Assembly (NCBI GenBank): GCA_046733315.1 | Contig: JBKPOV010000073.1 | Location: 1-35,201 of the forward strand | DNA length: 35,201 nucleotides | Origin: VRUE01 sp046733315 | Lineage (GTDB): Bacteria; Actinomycetota; Thermoleophilia; Solirubrobacterales; 70-9 | Reading direction: 5' to 3' | Part shown: positions 1 to 8,244 of the stretch, piece by piece | How the letters are laid out: every line of letters begins with the position of its first letter | How positions within the stretch are numbered: position 1 is the first letter of the stretch | Notes under the pieces: model-generated | The model's database searches: none | Told to the model about the DNA's origin: nothing | What the model saw: the letters and a program-made list of their open reading frames with translations, nothing else | Program-made: the position numbers and the translations under genes

Positions 1-168
1 ACTCGGACGAGTCTGCGGAGCGGGAGATAGGGATCTGGTTTCCAGAACTGGGCTGATGCGTGGTGGGCCGGCGGGTCCTGTCGCCGCAGGGGACCCACCG
101 CCCCCAGCGGTAGCTGAAGCTTCCTCGGGGGCGGTCCCCCCTGCGACGCCACCCCCCGGCAGCCGCGC
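1..168. other. Upstream flank of maf, no clear gene
   Basis: Two readings are possible. Frame 1 ends in TAG at 28-30 and its codons have GC-rich third positions, so it may be the last codons of an upstream gene. Frame 2 stays open from base 2 to a TGA at 170-172 that overlaps the maf ATG; it would encode a Pro/Ala-rich tail, but its third positions are less gene-like. I recognise neither product. The right half is dominated by an imperfect palindrome, listed separately. Confidence 0.35.
86..144. repeat. Imperfect palindrome upstream of maf
   Basis: GCAGGGGA at 86-93 pairs with the end of the block at 135-144, and CCGCCCCC at 98-105 pairs with GGGGGCGG at 127-134; small bulges separate the two paired segments. 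The loop holds a further small inverted repeat, AGCTGAAGCT. There is no T-run. GGGTCC at 73-78 can instead pair with GGACCC at 91-96, so two exclusive folds are possible. It is probably a terminator for an upstream unit or part of the maf leader. Confidence 0.45.
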
Positions 169-717
169 ATGAGGCTGACGCTGGCATCCGGATCGCCGCA
201 GAGATCCGAGATTCTTCGCAAGCTTGGGCTGGAGTTCGAAGTCGTCGTGCCGGGTGTCGAGGAGCTCAGCGGAGGTGACCCCGATCTCGAGGTGCTCGAG
301 AACGCGCGGCTGAAGGCACGCGCGGTTGCTGCCGACGGGATCGTCGTTGCCTGCGATACCGACGTCGTGCTGGACGGAAAGGCGCTCGGCAAGCCTGCGA
401 ATGCCGCGGAGTCGCGGCGCAATCTCGATCGGTTGTCGGGGCGAGCCCACCAGGTGCTCAGCGGTCTGGTCGTCTTGGTCGATGGCGAGGAGCGCAGCGG
501 ACTGGAACGGACCACGGTCGTCTTCAAGGGTCTCAGCGAGGCGGAGAAGGAGCGTTACGTCGCCTTCGGCGAGTGGGAAGGACGGTCCGGCGGGTACGCG
601 ATTCAAACCCTTGGCTCAACCCTGGTCGCGCGGATCGAGGGGAGCGTCTCCAACGTGGTTGGCCTGCCGGTGGGGCTGCTGATCGAGCTGGCGCCGGAAC
701 TTTTCGTTCAAGCCTGA
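169..717 (+). CDS. maf: Maf family nucleoside triphosphate pyrophosphatase
   Basis: Maf proteins are cytoplasmic NTP pyrophosphatases that hydrolyse non-canonical or modified nucleotides and are linked to septum control. The 182-residue length is normal. The N-terminal signature ASGSPQR at residues 6-12 matches the usual S-x-S-P-R/Q-R loop, the acidic CDTDVVLDGK segment lies near residues 62-71, and GGYAIQ and GSVSNVVGLP follow near the C-terminus, as in the family. The ATG at 169 fits the family N-terminus exactly. It precedes mreB by 66 bp, a common neighbourhood (maf next to mreBCD), so it may be co-transcribed with the rod-shape genes. No strong Shine-Dalgarno site is visible. The exact nucleotide preference cannot be told by eye. 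Confidence 0.93.
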   Translation: MRLTLASGSPQRSEILRKLGLEFEVVVPGVEELSGGDPDLEVLENARLKARAVAADGIVVACDTDVVLDGKALGKPANAAESRRNLDRLSGRAHQVLSGLVVLVDGEERSGLERTTVVFKGLSEAEKERYVAFGEWEGRSGGYAIQTLGSTLVARIEGSVSNVVGLPVGLLIELAPELFVQA

Positions 718-783
718 GCGCGGATCGACGGCCTATTTGGAGCGTTTGGGATCATTCCCCTTGGAAGTTCTCCAAATCCACGC

Positions 784-1833
784 ATGGGTGTATTCAGCTA
801 CCTCAGAGGATTGGGCGGCCGCGACATGGCTGTCGACCTCGGCACGGCGAACACGCTTGTCTACGTTCGCGGGCGCGGAATCGTGCTCTGTGAGCCCTCG
901 GTGGTGGCGATCGACTCCCACAACGGCCAGGTGCACGCCGTCGGCGTCGAAGCGAAGCGGATGCTGGGCCGCACCCCGGGCAACATCACGGCGATCCGGC
1001 CGCTCAAGGACGGCGTGATCGCCGACTTCGACGTCACCGAGCAGATGCTGCGGCACTTCATCAAACAGGTGCACTCGAACCGCTTCGCCCACCCGCGCGT
1101 GGTCGTCTGCGTGCCTTCCGGCGTCACCGGGGTCGAGAAGCGCGCCGTCGAGGAGGCCTGCCTCTCGGCGGGCGCCCGTCAGGCTTACCTGATCGAGGAG
1201 CCGATGGCAGCGGCGATCGGCGCCGGCCTGCCGGTCGCCGAGCCGACCGGCTCGATGGTCGTCGACGTCGGCGGCGGCACCACCGAGGTGGCGGTGATCT
1301 CGCTCGGCGGCATCGTCGTCTCGCAGTCGATCCGGGTCGGCGGCGACGAGCTCGACGAGGCGATCGTCAACCACTGCAAACACGAGTACAAGCTGGCGAT
1401 CGGCACGCAGACGGCCGAGGAAGTCAAGCTCGAGGCGGGCTCGGCCTCGCCGCTGCCCGAAGAGGTGCGGACCGAGATCCGCGGCCGCGACCTCGTCTCC
1501 GGCCTGCCGAAGACGATCACCCTCGGCTCCGAAGAGGTGCGCGAGGCAATGAGTGAACCGGTCGGACACATCGTCGAGGCGGTCAAGGACACTCTCGACC
1601 GCACCCCGCCGGAGCTCGCCGGTGACATCATGGACCGCGGCATCACCCTCGCCGGCGGCGGTGCGCTGCTGCAAGGACTCGAACAGCGTCTGCGCGACGA
1701 GTGCCAGATGCCCTGTCAACTGGCAGAGTCACCGCTTACGTGCGTGGCGGTGGGATCGGGAATCTCCCTTGAGGAGTTCGAGACCATCCACCGCGCCAGC
1801 AAGCAGAATTCCGGAGCCAGGCGCCTTGCCTAG
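784..1833 (+). CDS. mreB: Rod shape-determining protein MreB
   Basis: MreB is the bacterial actin homologue that forms membrane-bound filaments and guides lateral cell-wall synthesis. The 349-residue product opens with MGVFSYLRGLGGRD, a likely membrane-binding amphipathic stretch, then the phosphate-1 motif DLGTANT (residues 18-24) and the phosphate-2 motif VVDVGGGTTE near residue 160. EEPMAAAIGAGLPV and LAGGGALLQGL are also typical. The start is fixed by this N-terminus. It heads the mreBCD-mrdA-rodA order, suggesting a single elongasome unit. The 66-bp gap after maf contains a small inverted repeat (TTGGAAGTTCTCCAA) but no convincing promoter. MreB marks the organism as one of the rod-forming actinobacteria that kept lateral-wall growth. 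Confidence 0.97.
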   Translation: MGVFSYLRGLGGRDMAVDLGTANTLVYVRGRGIVLCEPSVVAIDSHNGQVHAVGVEAKRMLGRTPGNITAIRPLKDGVIADFDVTEQMLRHFIKQVHSNRFAHPRVVVCVPSGVTGVEKRAVEEACLSAGARQAYLIEEPMAAAIGAGLPVAEPTGSMVVDVGGGTTEVAVISLGGIVVSQSIRVGGDELDEAIVNHCKHEYKLAIGTQTAEEVKLEAGSASPLPEEVRTEIRGRDLVSGLPKTITLGSEEVREAMSEPVGHIVEAVKDTLDRTPPELAGDIMDRGITLAGGGALLQGLEQRLRDECQMPCQLAESPLTCVAVGSGISLEEFETIHRASKQNSGARRLA

Positions 1834-1870
1834 TCTCCGTCATCGCAAGCCCCGAACCTAGGTCTTCACC

Positions 1871-2722
1871 GTGTACCGAAAGCAAGTACGCCGCCGTCGG
1901 GCGGTGCTCGCCCTGCTGATCGTCGGCTCTTTCGCGCTGCTCACGATCACCTACGGGCAAGGCTCAAACGGCCTGCAGCGTGGCGTCAGCACGATCTTCA
2001 GCCCCGTACAGGGAGTGACCGACCGCGCCCTTAAGCCGGCCCGTGATCTGGTCGACTGGTTCGACGAGACCTTTGACGCCAAGGGCGAAAACAGCCGCCT
2101 CAAGAGTCAGCTGGTGAAGGCTCGCGAGCAGGCAGTTGCCGGCCAGGAGGCGCTGCACGAGAACGCTCAGTTGCGCAAGCTGGTCGAGCTCGATCGCGGC
2201 CCGGCACTTGCTTCCTCCCCTTATAAGGAGGTCATTGGGCGAGTGATCACCCGTTCGCCCACGCTTTGGCGCGCCAGCGTGACGATTGACGTCGGCAGCG
2301 GTGATGGCGTGCGCGTCGATGACCCGGTGATCAGCGGCGACGGGCTGGTCGGCCGCATCGCCGCGACCGAGCCGGGTTCGTCCCAGGTAATGCTGCTGAC
2401 CGATCACGCCAGCGCCGTCTCGGCCAAGGTGGTCCCGGCGGGGATTCAGGGGGTCGTCAAGCCCGAAGTCGGCGACCCAGAACACCTCATCCTCGACTTC
2501 ATCGATTCGACCAAACGCGTCCACGGCGGCCAGACCGTCGTCACCGCCGGCTGGCGCGCACAGGGGCTTGCCTCGCTCTTCCCGCCCGGCTTGCCCCTGG
2601 GCGAAGTCACCAAGGCCTCGATCATCGACCAGGAGGCCAAGGAACAGGTCGACGTGCGTCCGTTTGCCGACATTCGCAATCTCGACCTCGTCCAAGTGCT
2701 GACCGGAGGTTCGCGGGGATGA
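1871..2722 (+). CDS. mreC: Rod shape-determining protein MreC
   Basis: MreC is a bitopic membrane protein whose extracytoplasmic part links MreB filaments to penicillin-binding proteins and activates PBP2-RodA. The GTG start gives a basic N-terminus (YRKQVRRRRA), one transmembrane helix at about residues 12-30, a heptad-rich coiled coil at about residues 70-105, and then the beta-rich MreC domain with SGDGLVGRI and PEVGDPEHLILDFI. At 283 residues it is of normal size. It begins 37 bp after mreB and ends in an ATGA overlap with mreD, so translation of the two is probably coupled. No better ATG exists near the N-terminus. Confidence 0.94.
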   Translation: MYRKQVRRRRAVLALLIVGSFALLTITYGQGSNGLQRGVSTIFSPVQGVTDRALKPARDLVDWFDETFDAKGENSRLKSQLVKAREQAVAGQEALHENAQLRKLVELDRGPALASSPYKEVIGRVITRSPTLWRASVTIDVGSGDGVRVDDPVISGDGLVGRIAATEPGSSQVMLLTDHASAVSAKVVPAGIQGVVKPEVGDPEHLILDFIDSTKRVHGGQTVVTAGWRAQGLASLFPPGLPLGEVTKASIIDQEAKEQVDVRPFADIRNLDLVQVLTGGSRG

Positions 2723-3267
2723 TCCTGACGCCGAAGATCGTCGCCCGAATCATCGCGATCGGCCTTGTCGCCGTCCTCCTGCAGCTCTCCTTCTTCTCGC
2801 GGGTGGAACTCTTCCACGTCAGCCCCGACATCCTGCCGGCGCTCGTCGTCTGCCTCGCCCTGCTGGGCGGCAGCCTCACCGGCGCCGTCGCCGGTTTTTC
2901 GATCGGCCTCTTCCTCGATTGCCTGCTGGTCGAGGCGCTCGGCGTCTCCTCACTGGTCCTGCTCAGCATCGGCTATCTGGCCGGGCTCTTCCGCGAGCGC
3001 TTCGAGATCCACAGCTCGCTCGTGCCGGCCCTGCTTTGCATGGGCCTCACGCTGCTTGCCGAGCTAGGCTTTGCCGCGATCCAGTTGCTGCTCGGAATCG
3101 ATTCTCCAGTCAGCTTGCTGATCGTTCGAGACATGCTGCTCAAGAGCGTCTACGCCTTCTTCCTCGGCTGGCCGATCTACCTACTGGTGCGGCGCCTGCT
3201 GCGCCCGGCGCTGGTTGAGGAGCCGAGGGTGCAGCGGCGTCGTCAGCCCCGGGTCCTGGGGGTGTAG
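2719..3267 (+). CDS. mreD: Rod shape-determining protein MreD
   Basis: MreD is the small integral membrane partner of MreC in the elongasome. The 182-residue product is almost wholly hydrophobic, with about five or six predicted helices, and it carries a segment like the MreD pattern of glycine-rich GAVAGFSIGLFLDCLLVEALG near residues 55-75. The tail is basic and cytoplasmic (VQRRRQPRVLGV). Its ATG overlaps the mreC stop codon (ATGA), and mrdA follows within 40 bp. MreD sequences diverge strongly, so the call rests on size, topology and position between mreC and PBP2. Confidence 0.9.
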   Translation: MILTPKIVARIIAIGLVAVLLQLSFFSRVELFHVSPDILPALVVCLALLGGSLTGAVAGFSIGLFLDCLLVEALGVSSLVLLSIGYLAGLFRERFEIHSSLVPALLCMGLTLLAELGFAAIQLLLGIDSPVSLLIVRDMLLKSVYAFFLGWPIYLLVRRLLRPALVEEPRVQRRRQPRVLGV

Positions 3268-3303
3268 GCCTTGTACTTGCGCTCAGATGAGCGGGGGCCG
3301 GCG

Positions 3304-5151
3304 ATGAGCAACCGCTTGGCACTGCGCCTGGCCCTCTTCGGCGGCGTCGCCGTTGCCCTTTTCGCGATCCTCTTTCTGCGCCTCTGGCTGCTGCAAGTGC
3401 TCGATGGCGAAAAGTACCTCGCCGAAGCGAAGAACAACCGCACCCGCTCGTTCCGCACCAGCGCCCCGCGTGGGGAGATCCTCGACCGCGACGGCAAATT
3501 GCTCGTCGCCAACCGGACCAGCCTCGCCCTGCAGGTAAACCCGCGCAAGCTGCCGACGGACCCCGTCGAGCGCCGGGCCGAGCTGTCGCGTCTAGCCGCC
3601 CTCACCCACAGCAGCCTGCGCCGCGTGCGCCGCACGATGCACGAAGAGCTGAAACTCGCCCCCGCTGCTCCCGTCACCCTGCGCCGCGACGTCGGCCACT
3701 ACCTCGTCTACTACCTGCAGGAGAACCAGGAGCGCTTTCCCGGGGTCGAGGTGCAGCGCGTCTTCGTGCGCGCCTACCCCGACGTGACACTGGCCGCGCA
3801 CATCCTCGGCAACGTCGGGGAGATCTCAGAAGACGAGCTGAAGGATCCCCGCTACCGCGGCCTCCTGCCCGGCGACGAAATCGGCCAGGACGGTGTCGAG
3901 GACACCTACGATCGCTTCCTGCGCGGTCGTCCCGGCTTGACCCGGATTCAGGTCGACGCCTTGGGGGAGCCGACGCCCAACGGCCGTTTGGTGAGCAAGC
4001 CGCCGGCGCCTGGGGACAACCTCAAGCTCTCGATCGACGCCGACGTGCAGGCTGCTGGCGAGGCCGCGATGGCCGAACGCGGACTGCCGGGCGGCTTCAT
4101 CACGATGGATGTACACACGGGCGAGATCCTCGCCCTCGGCTCATTTCCGACCTTCGAACCGGCCCTCTTCACGCGGCCGCTCACCCAGGCCCAGGTCGAC
4201 GAGACCTACCGCAATCCCCTGGCGCCGCTGGCCGACCGGGCGATCGACGGCCTCTACCCGACGGGATCGACCTTCAAGCTCATAACCGCGCTTGCGGCGC
4301 TCGAAAGCGGCAACCTTCAGGTGAGCGAAGTGATCGAAGACCCCGGTGTGCTCGTCGTCGGAGGCCAGGAATTCAAAAACGCCGGCGAAGCCGCCAACGG
4401 GTCGGTGAGCCTCGTCGAAGCCCTCGAAGTCTCCTCGGATGTTTTCTTCTACACGCTCGGCCTGCGCATGTGGGACAGCGGCGAGCTTCAGCACTGGGCG
4501 CACGCCCTCGGCATCGGCCGGCCCACCGGCATCGACCTGCCCAGCACCGGAGAAAGCCTGCTCCCCTCGCAGCACTGGCGCAACCAGCTCTACAAGGAAG
4601 GCGAAACGGACCGGCCATGGTCCGCCGGCGACAACATCCAGCTCGCTACCGGGCAGGGGGACCTGCAGACGAGTCCGCTGCAGATGGCGATCGCCTACGC
4701 GACGCTCGCCAACGGCGGCATGGTGGTCACCCCGCATGTAGGCAGGGAAGTGACCGACGCCGCGGGCCGGGTGCTGAGGGAATTCGACCCCAAGCCGCGC
4801 CGGCACATACATATCGACTCCGAATACCGGGCTGCGATCCTCGAAGGGCTTCACGACGCCGCGCAGAACGGCGCTGGAACCTCGTTCGACGTCTTCGGTA
4901 GCTTCCCGATCCCGGTCGCCGGCAAGACCGGCACCGCTCAGCGCCCGCCGCATGCGGACCAGTCGTGGTACGGCGTCCTTGCTCCGTATCCCAACCCTCG
5001 CATCGTGACCTTCGTTACGATGGAGGAAGGCGGCTTCGGCGCCGAATCGGCCGCGCCGGCGGCGAAGAAAATCTTGGAAGCGTATTTCGCCAACCGTCTA
5101 TCGCAGGAAGCTGCTTCGGAAGAAGCTGGCTCCGAAGAAGGCACGGGCTGA
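3304..5151 (+). CDS. mrdA: Penicillin-binding protein 2 (elongasome transpeptidase)
   Basis: Class B penicillin-binding protein that crosslinks peptidoglycan during cell elongation, working with RodA. From the ATG at 3304 it has 615 residues: a short cytoplasmic N-terminus, one signal-anchor helix (about residues 8-27), the pedestal domain with APRGEILDRDG, then the transpeptidase domain. Active-site motifs are S-x-x-K as STFK with Ser322, S-x-N-like SSD at 377-379, and KTG at 541-543. An upstream in-frame TTG at 3271 would add 11 residues, but the ATG has a purine-rich GAGCGGGGG upstream and puts the anchor at the expected place. The C-terminus is acidic and rich in Glu/Ala. The rodA start follows after 2 bp. 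Confidence 0.95.
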   Translation: MSNRLALRLALFGGVAVALFAILFLRLWLLQVLDGEKYLAEAKNNRTRSFRTSAPRGEILDRDGKLLVANRTSLALQVNPRKLPTDPVERRAELSRLAALTHSSLRRVRRTMHEELKLAPAAPVTLRRDVGHYLVYYLQENQERFPGVEVQRVFVRAYPDVTLAAHILGNVGEISEDELKDPRYRGLLPGDEIGQDGVEDTYDRFLRGRPGLTRIQVDALGEPTPNGRLVSKPPAPGDNLKLSIDADVQAAGEAAMAERGLPGGFITMDVHTGEILALGSFPTFEPALFTRPLTQAQVDETYRNPLAPLADRAIDGLYPTGSTFKLITALAALESGNLQVSEVIEDPGVLVVGGQEFKNAGEAANGSVSLVEALEVSSDVFFYTLGLRMWDSGELQHWAHALGIGRPTGIDLPSTGESLLPSQHWRNQLYKEGETDRPWSAGDNIQLATGQGDLQTSPLQMAIAYATLANGGMVVTPHVGREVTDAAGRVLREFDPKPRRHIHIDSEYRAAILEGLHDAAQNGAGTSFDVFGSFPIPVAGKTGTAQRPPHADQSWYGVLAPYPNPRIVTFVTMEEGGFGAESAAPAAKKILEAYFANRLSQEAASEEAGSEEGTG

Positions 5152-5153
5152 CG

Positions 5154-6350
5154 GTGTACGCGACCCGCTCACGCCGGGCCAGGCCGGAGCCGTTTGCCTT
5201 CCATCCCGGCATCGCCGAGCGCCTCGGCCTTCCCTATATGGACGGTCCGCTGGCCTTCTCGGCGACGGCCCTCGTCGCCTTCAGCATCTTCACTTTGGCC
5301 GAGGCCACAAAGCAAGACGTCCCCGGTAGCCCGTATTACTACGTGGACCGGCAGGCGATTTACGGCGTGCTCGGGATCGTCGGCATGTATCTGCTCACCC
5401 GCATCGACTATTCACGTTTCCGCGAGCTGCGGGTTGGCATCTACACGTTCCTTTGCGTCAGTGTCTCGCTCGTCTTTGTCTTCGGCTTTGCCGCGCGCGG
5501 ATCGCGGCGCGCCTTCGAACTTCCCTTTTTTAGTTTCCAGCCATCGGAGCTGGGCAAGGTGCTGCTCGTCTTGGCCCTTGCCGGCTTTGTCATCGATGGC
5601 GCCAGAAACGGGTCGGATTGGCAGCGCACCGTGCGCTACCTCTGCCTCGGGCTGGCACCGGCAGCGCTTGTCTTTCTGCAGCCGGACCTCGGCACCGCAT
5701 TGGTGTTCGGGGCAATCACACTCGCCGTGATGTACGTGGGGGGCGTCCGCTGGACGCACTTCGCGGTGATCGGCGCAGCCTTCGTCGTTTTGACGGCGGC
5801 GGTCCTCGTGGTGGCGCCCGCAGTTGGGACGCCGATTCTCAAGGGTTACCAGGAGCAGAGGCTTACCTCTTTCCTCAACCCCAGCGCGGATCCCGCTGAC
5901 GCGGGCTACCAGCAAAACCAGGCCAAGATCGCGATCGGATCCGGGGAGAAGACCGGCCGGGGCGATCGGGCCACCCAAACGCGGCTCGACTTTGTCCCTG
6001 AGCGGCACACCGATTTCATTTTCGCCGTGATCGGTGAGCGCTACGGATTCGCCGGCGCCGCCTTGGTCCTATCCCTATACGCCCTGCTGATCTGGCGGGC
6101 GCTGCGGATTGTGACGCTCTCGAAGAACTCCTACGGGACCCTGGTGGCAGGTGGCATCGCCGCCATGCTGCTCTTCCAGGTCTTCGTAAACGTGGGAATG
6201 AACCTGGGGATCATGCCGATCACCGGGATTCCCCTACCGCTGATGAGCTACGGCGGGTCGTCTGTCTTGGCGACCTTCCTGGCGGTGGGCATCCTGCAGA
6301 GCATTCACATGCAAGCGCGGCTCAGCCAGAAAGGCAGGTTCGCCTGGTGA
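5154..6350 (+). CDS. rodA: Peptidoglycan glycosyltransferase RodA (SEDS family)
   Basis: SEDS-family lipid II polymerase that partners PBP2 in lateral-wall synthesis. The GTG at 5154, 2 bp past the mrdA stop, gives 398 residues with about ten membrane helices. Family landmarks include FFSFQPSELGKVLLVLALAG, LQPDLGTALVFGAI, and near the C-terminus GMNLGIMPITGIPLPLMSYGGSS. The frame stays open upstream of 5154, but that stretch lies over mrdA and is not family-like. An internal ATG near 5238 is an alternative start that would drop about 28 residues of basic cytoplasmic leader. The last gene of the mre cluster; a small hairpin follows it. Confidence 0.94.
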   Translation: MYATRSRRARPEPFAFHPGIAERLGLPYMDGPLAFSATALVAFSIFTLAEATKQDVPGSPYYYVDRQAIYGVLGIVGMYLLTRIDYSRFRELRVGIYTFLCVSVSLVFVFGFAARGSRRAFELPFFSFQPSELGKVLLVLALAGFVIDGARNGSDWQRTVRYLCLGLAPAALVFLQPDLGTALVFGAITLAVMYVGGVRWTHFAVIGAAFVVLTAAVLVVAPAVGTPILKGYQEQRLTSFLNPSADPADAGYQQNQAKIAIGSGEKTGRGDRATQTRLDFVPERHTDFIFAVIGERYGFAGAALVLSLYALLIWRALRIVTLSKNSYGTLVAGGIAAMLLFQVFVNVGMNLGIMPITGIPLPLMSYGGSSVLATFLAVGILQSIHMQARLSQKGRFAW

Positions 6351-6364
6351 CCCCTCGAAAGGGG
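6351..6364 (+). terminator. Small hairpin after rodA
   Basis: CCCCT and AGGGG pair around a CGAA tetraloop directly after the rodA stop codon. The stem is only 5 bp and no T-run follows, so it would at best be a weak terminator or an mRNA 3' end stabiliser. Confidence 0.3.
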
Positions 6365-6380
6365 CGCGGGCGTGCGTACC

Positions 6381-6386
6381 TACTCT
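6381..6386 (+). promoter_or_regulatory. Candidate -10 element for rng
   Basis: TACTCT fits the TANNNT -10 consensus of high-GC bacteria and lies 16 nt before the rng ATG, which would give a leader of about 9-10 nt. The same CTACTCT string occurs upstream of obgE. No clear -35 is visible. Confidence 0.35.
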
Positions 6387-6402
6387 GAACTGAGCTGAAT
6401 CA

Positions 6403-8244
6403 ATGAAAAAGACAATTCTGGTTTCCGCCGATCGTGGCGAGACCCGCGTGGCCGTCCTCGAGTCGAAGACGAAAGGCGGCAAACGCGACGTGGCGGAGCT
6501 CTACATTGAGCGCCGCGGCCGGCGCTCAATCGTCGGCAACATCTACAAGGGCAAGGTCGACAACGTCCTGCCCGGCATGGAGGCCGCCTTCGTCGACATC
6601 GGCCTCGAGCGCAACGGCTTCCTGCACGTCGACGAGATCGTCCTGCCAGGGGGTGAGGCTGCTCCCAGGCGAGGCCGCGGCAAAGGCCGCCGCATCGACG
6701 AGCTGATCAAACCCGGGCAGGAGATCGTCGTGCAGGTGGTCAAGGATCCGCTCAAGACCAAGGGCGCGCGGCTCTCGATGAACGTCTCGATTGCCGGCCG
6801 CTATCTGGTCTACGCGCCGCAGGGCACTGGCGTCGGCGTCAGCCGCCGGCTCGCCGACTCCGAGCGCGACCGCTTGCGCAAGATGGTCGACCGGACCTAC
6901 AAAGGCCCGGGTGGGCTGATCGTCCGCACGGCCGCCCACGGCGCCAAAAAGGCCGACTTCGTGCGTGAGATCGGCTACCTGCACAAGCTCAACGACGTGC
7001 TCGGACGGCGCACCGAGCAGATCGTCGCGCCGGACCTCGTCTTCCAGGAGGCCGACCTGCCAGTGCGCGTCCTGCGCGACGTTTTCCTCAGCGACTTCGA
7101 AAAAGCGATCATCGACTCGCCCAAGCAGTACGAACGGGTGACCAGCTTCTTCCAGCGCACCGCGCCGGAGCTCGTCGACGGGGTCGAACTCTATGAGGAG
7201 CGCAAGCCGCTGTTCGAGAAATGGGGGATCGACAAGGAGATCGAGTCGACCCTCGGCAAGCGCGTCGACCTCGCCTCGGGCGGCTACCTGATCATCGACT
7301 ACACCGAGGCGCTGACCGTGATGGACGTCAACAGCGGCAGCTTCACCGGTCGCGGCAAAGGCGGTCTCGAGGAGACGATCACAAGGGTCAATACCGAGGC
7401 CGCAGAGGAGGCCGTGCGGCAGCTGCGCCTGCGTGACATCGGCGGCATCATCGTCATCGACTTCATCGACATGGCTCGGGCCCGCAATCGCGACAAAGTG
7501 CTGAAGACGCTGCGCAAAGCGCTCGACACCGACAAGTCGAAGAGCTACGTGGTCGAGGTCTCGCCGCTGGGACTGGTCGAGATGACCCGCCAGAACGTCA
7601 CCGATGGGGTGCGCGAGATCCTCACGGTCGCATGTCCGACCTGCGAGGGCGAAGGCGTCGTGCTCTCCGCTGAGACGGTGGCGCTCGATGCGATGCGCCG
7701 CTTGCCTGACATCGCCGCGGGCGCCAAAGACGCGGAGGCGCTGCTGGTGCGGGTCCATCCCAAGGTCGCTGCCGAGCTGATCGACCCCGAGAGCGGGCTC
7801 GCCGAGCTCGAGTCCGAGACCGGCAAGCAGTTCCACTTCGAGGGCGGCGATGCCCTGCCGATCGACACCTTCAAAGTCATCGAGACCGGGACCCGCGCCG
7901 AGATCGAGGAGCGGGCGCTCCCCTTCAAGGTCGGCGAGGAGGTGCTGGTCAAAATCGACGAGCCGCACATGTACAACGCGAACGACGCCGTCGCACGGGT
8001 CGACTCCTACATCGTCAGCGTCACCGGTGGGGGTCGCTTCGTCGGCGAGCGCAAACTGGTTCGGATCGAGCGGGTCGAGCGGGCCGCCGCCGTGGCATCG
8101 CTTCCCGAGGGCGAGGCAAGCAACGGCGCTGGCGGCGAGGAAAACGGCGCCCAGCTAGAATCCTCGCCCTCGCGCAGTAGCCGCCGTGGCCGCAGGGGTG
8201 GTCGGGGTCGGTCGCGCTCCACACAGAGCGGCAAGGACGAATGA
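6403..8244 (+). CDS. rng: Ribonuclease E/G family endoribonuclease
   Basis: Single-strand-specific endoribonuclease of mRNA decay and rRNA/tRNA processing. The 613-residue protein has an N-terminal S1 domain (residues about 38-100, with GNIYKGKVDNVLPGMEAAFVDIG), an RNase H-like/5' sensor region, and the DNase I-like catalytic part with metal-binding Asp308 (MDVNSGS) and Asp353 (VIDFIDM). CPTC at 411-414 is the zinc-link motif. After the small domain comes an extra C-terminal beta-rich segment (about residues 495-560) and a Gly/Arg/Ser-rich tail ending near 613, which probably contacts RNA. It lacks the long degradosome scaffold of gamma-proteobacterial RNase E. The stop overlaps the rplU start (ATGA). 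Confidence 0.93.
   Translation: MKKTILVSADRGETRVAVLESKTKGGKRDVAELYIERRGRRSIVGNIYKGKVDNVLPGMEAAFVDIGLERNGFLHVDEIVLPGGEAAPRRGRGKGRRIDELIKPGQEIVVQVVKDPLKTKGARLSMNVSIAGRYLVYAPQGTGVGVSRRLADSERDRLRKMVDRTYKGPGGLIVRTAAHGAKKADFVREIGYLHKLNDVLGRRTEQIVAPDLVFQEADLPVRVLRDVFLSDFEKAIIDSPKQYERVTSFFQRTAPELVDGVELYEERKPLFEKWGIDKEIESTLGKRVDLASGGYLIIDYTEALTVMDVNSGSFTGRGKGGLEETITRVNTEAAEEAVRQLRLRDIGGIIVIDFIDMARARNRDKVLKTLRKALDTDKSKSYVVEVSPLGLVEMTRQNVTDGVREILTVACPTCEGEGVVLSAETVALDAMRRLPDIAAGAKDAEALLVRVHPKVAAELIDPESGLAELESETGKQFHFEGGDALPIDTFKVIETGTRAEIEERALPFKVGEEVLVKIDEPHMYNANDAVARVDSYIVSVTGGGRFVGERKLVRIERVERAAAVASLPEGEASNGAGGEENGAQLESSPSRSSRRGRRGGRGRSRSTQSGKDE

Noticed and set aside
6526..7968. A 480-residue open frame antisense to the RNase E/G gene
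   Set aside because: Shadow of the rng codon pattern; no recognisable motif and no start signal.
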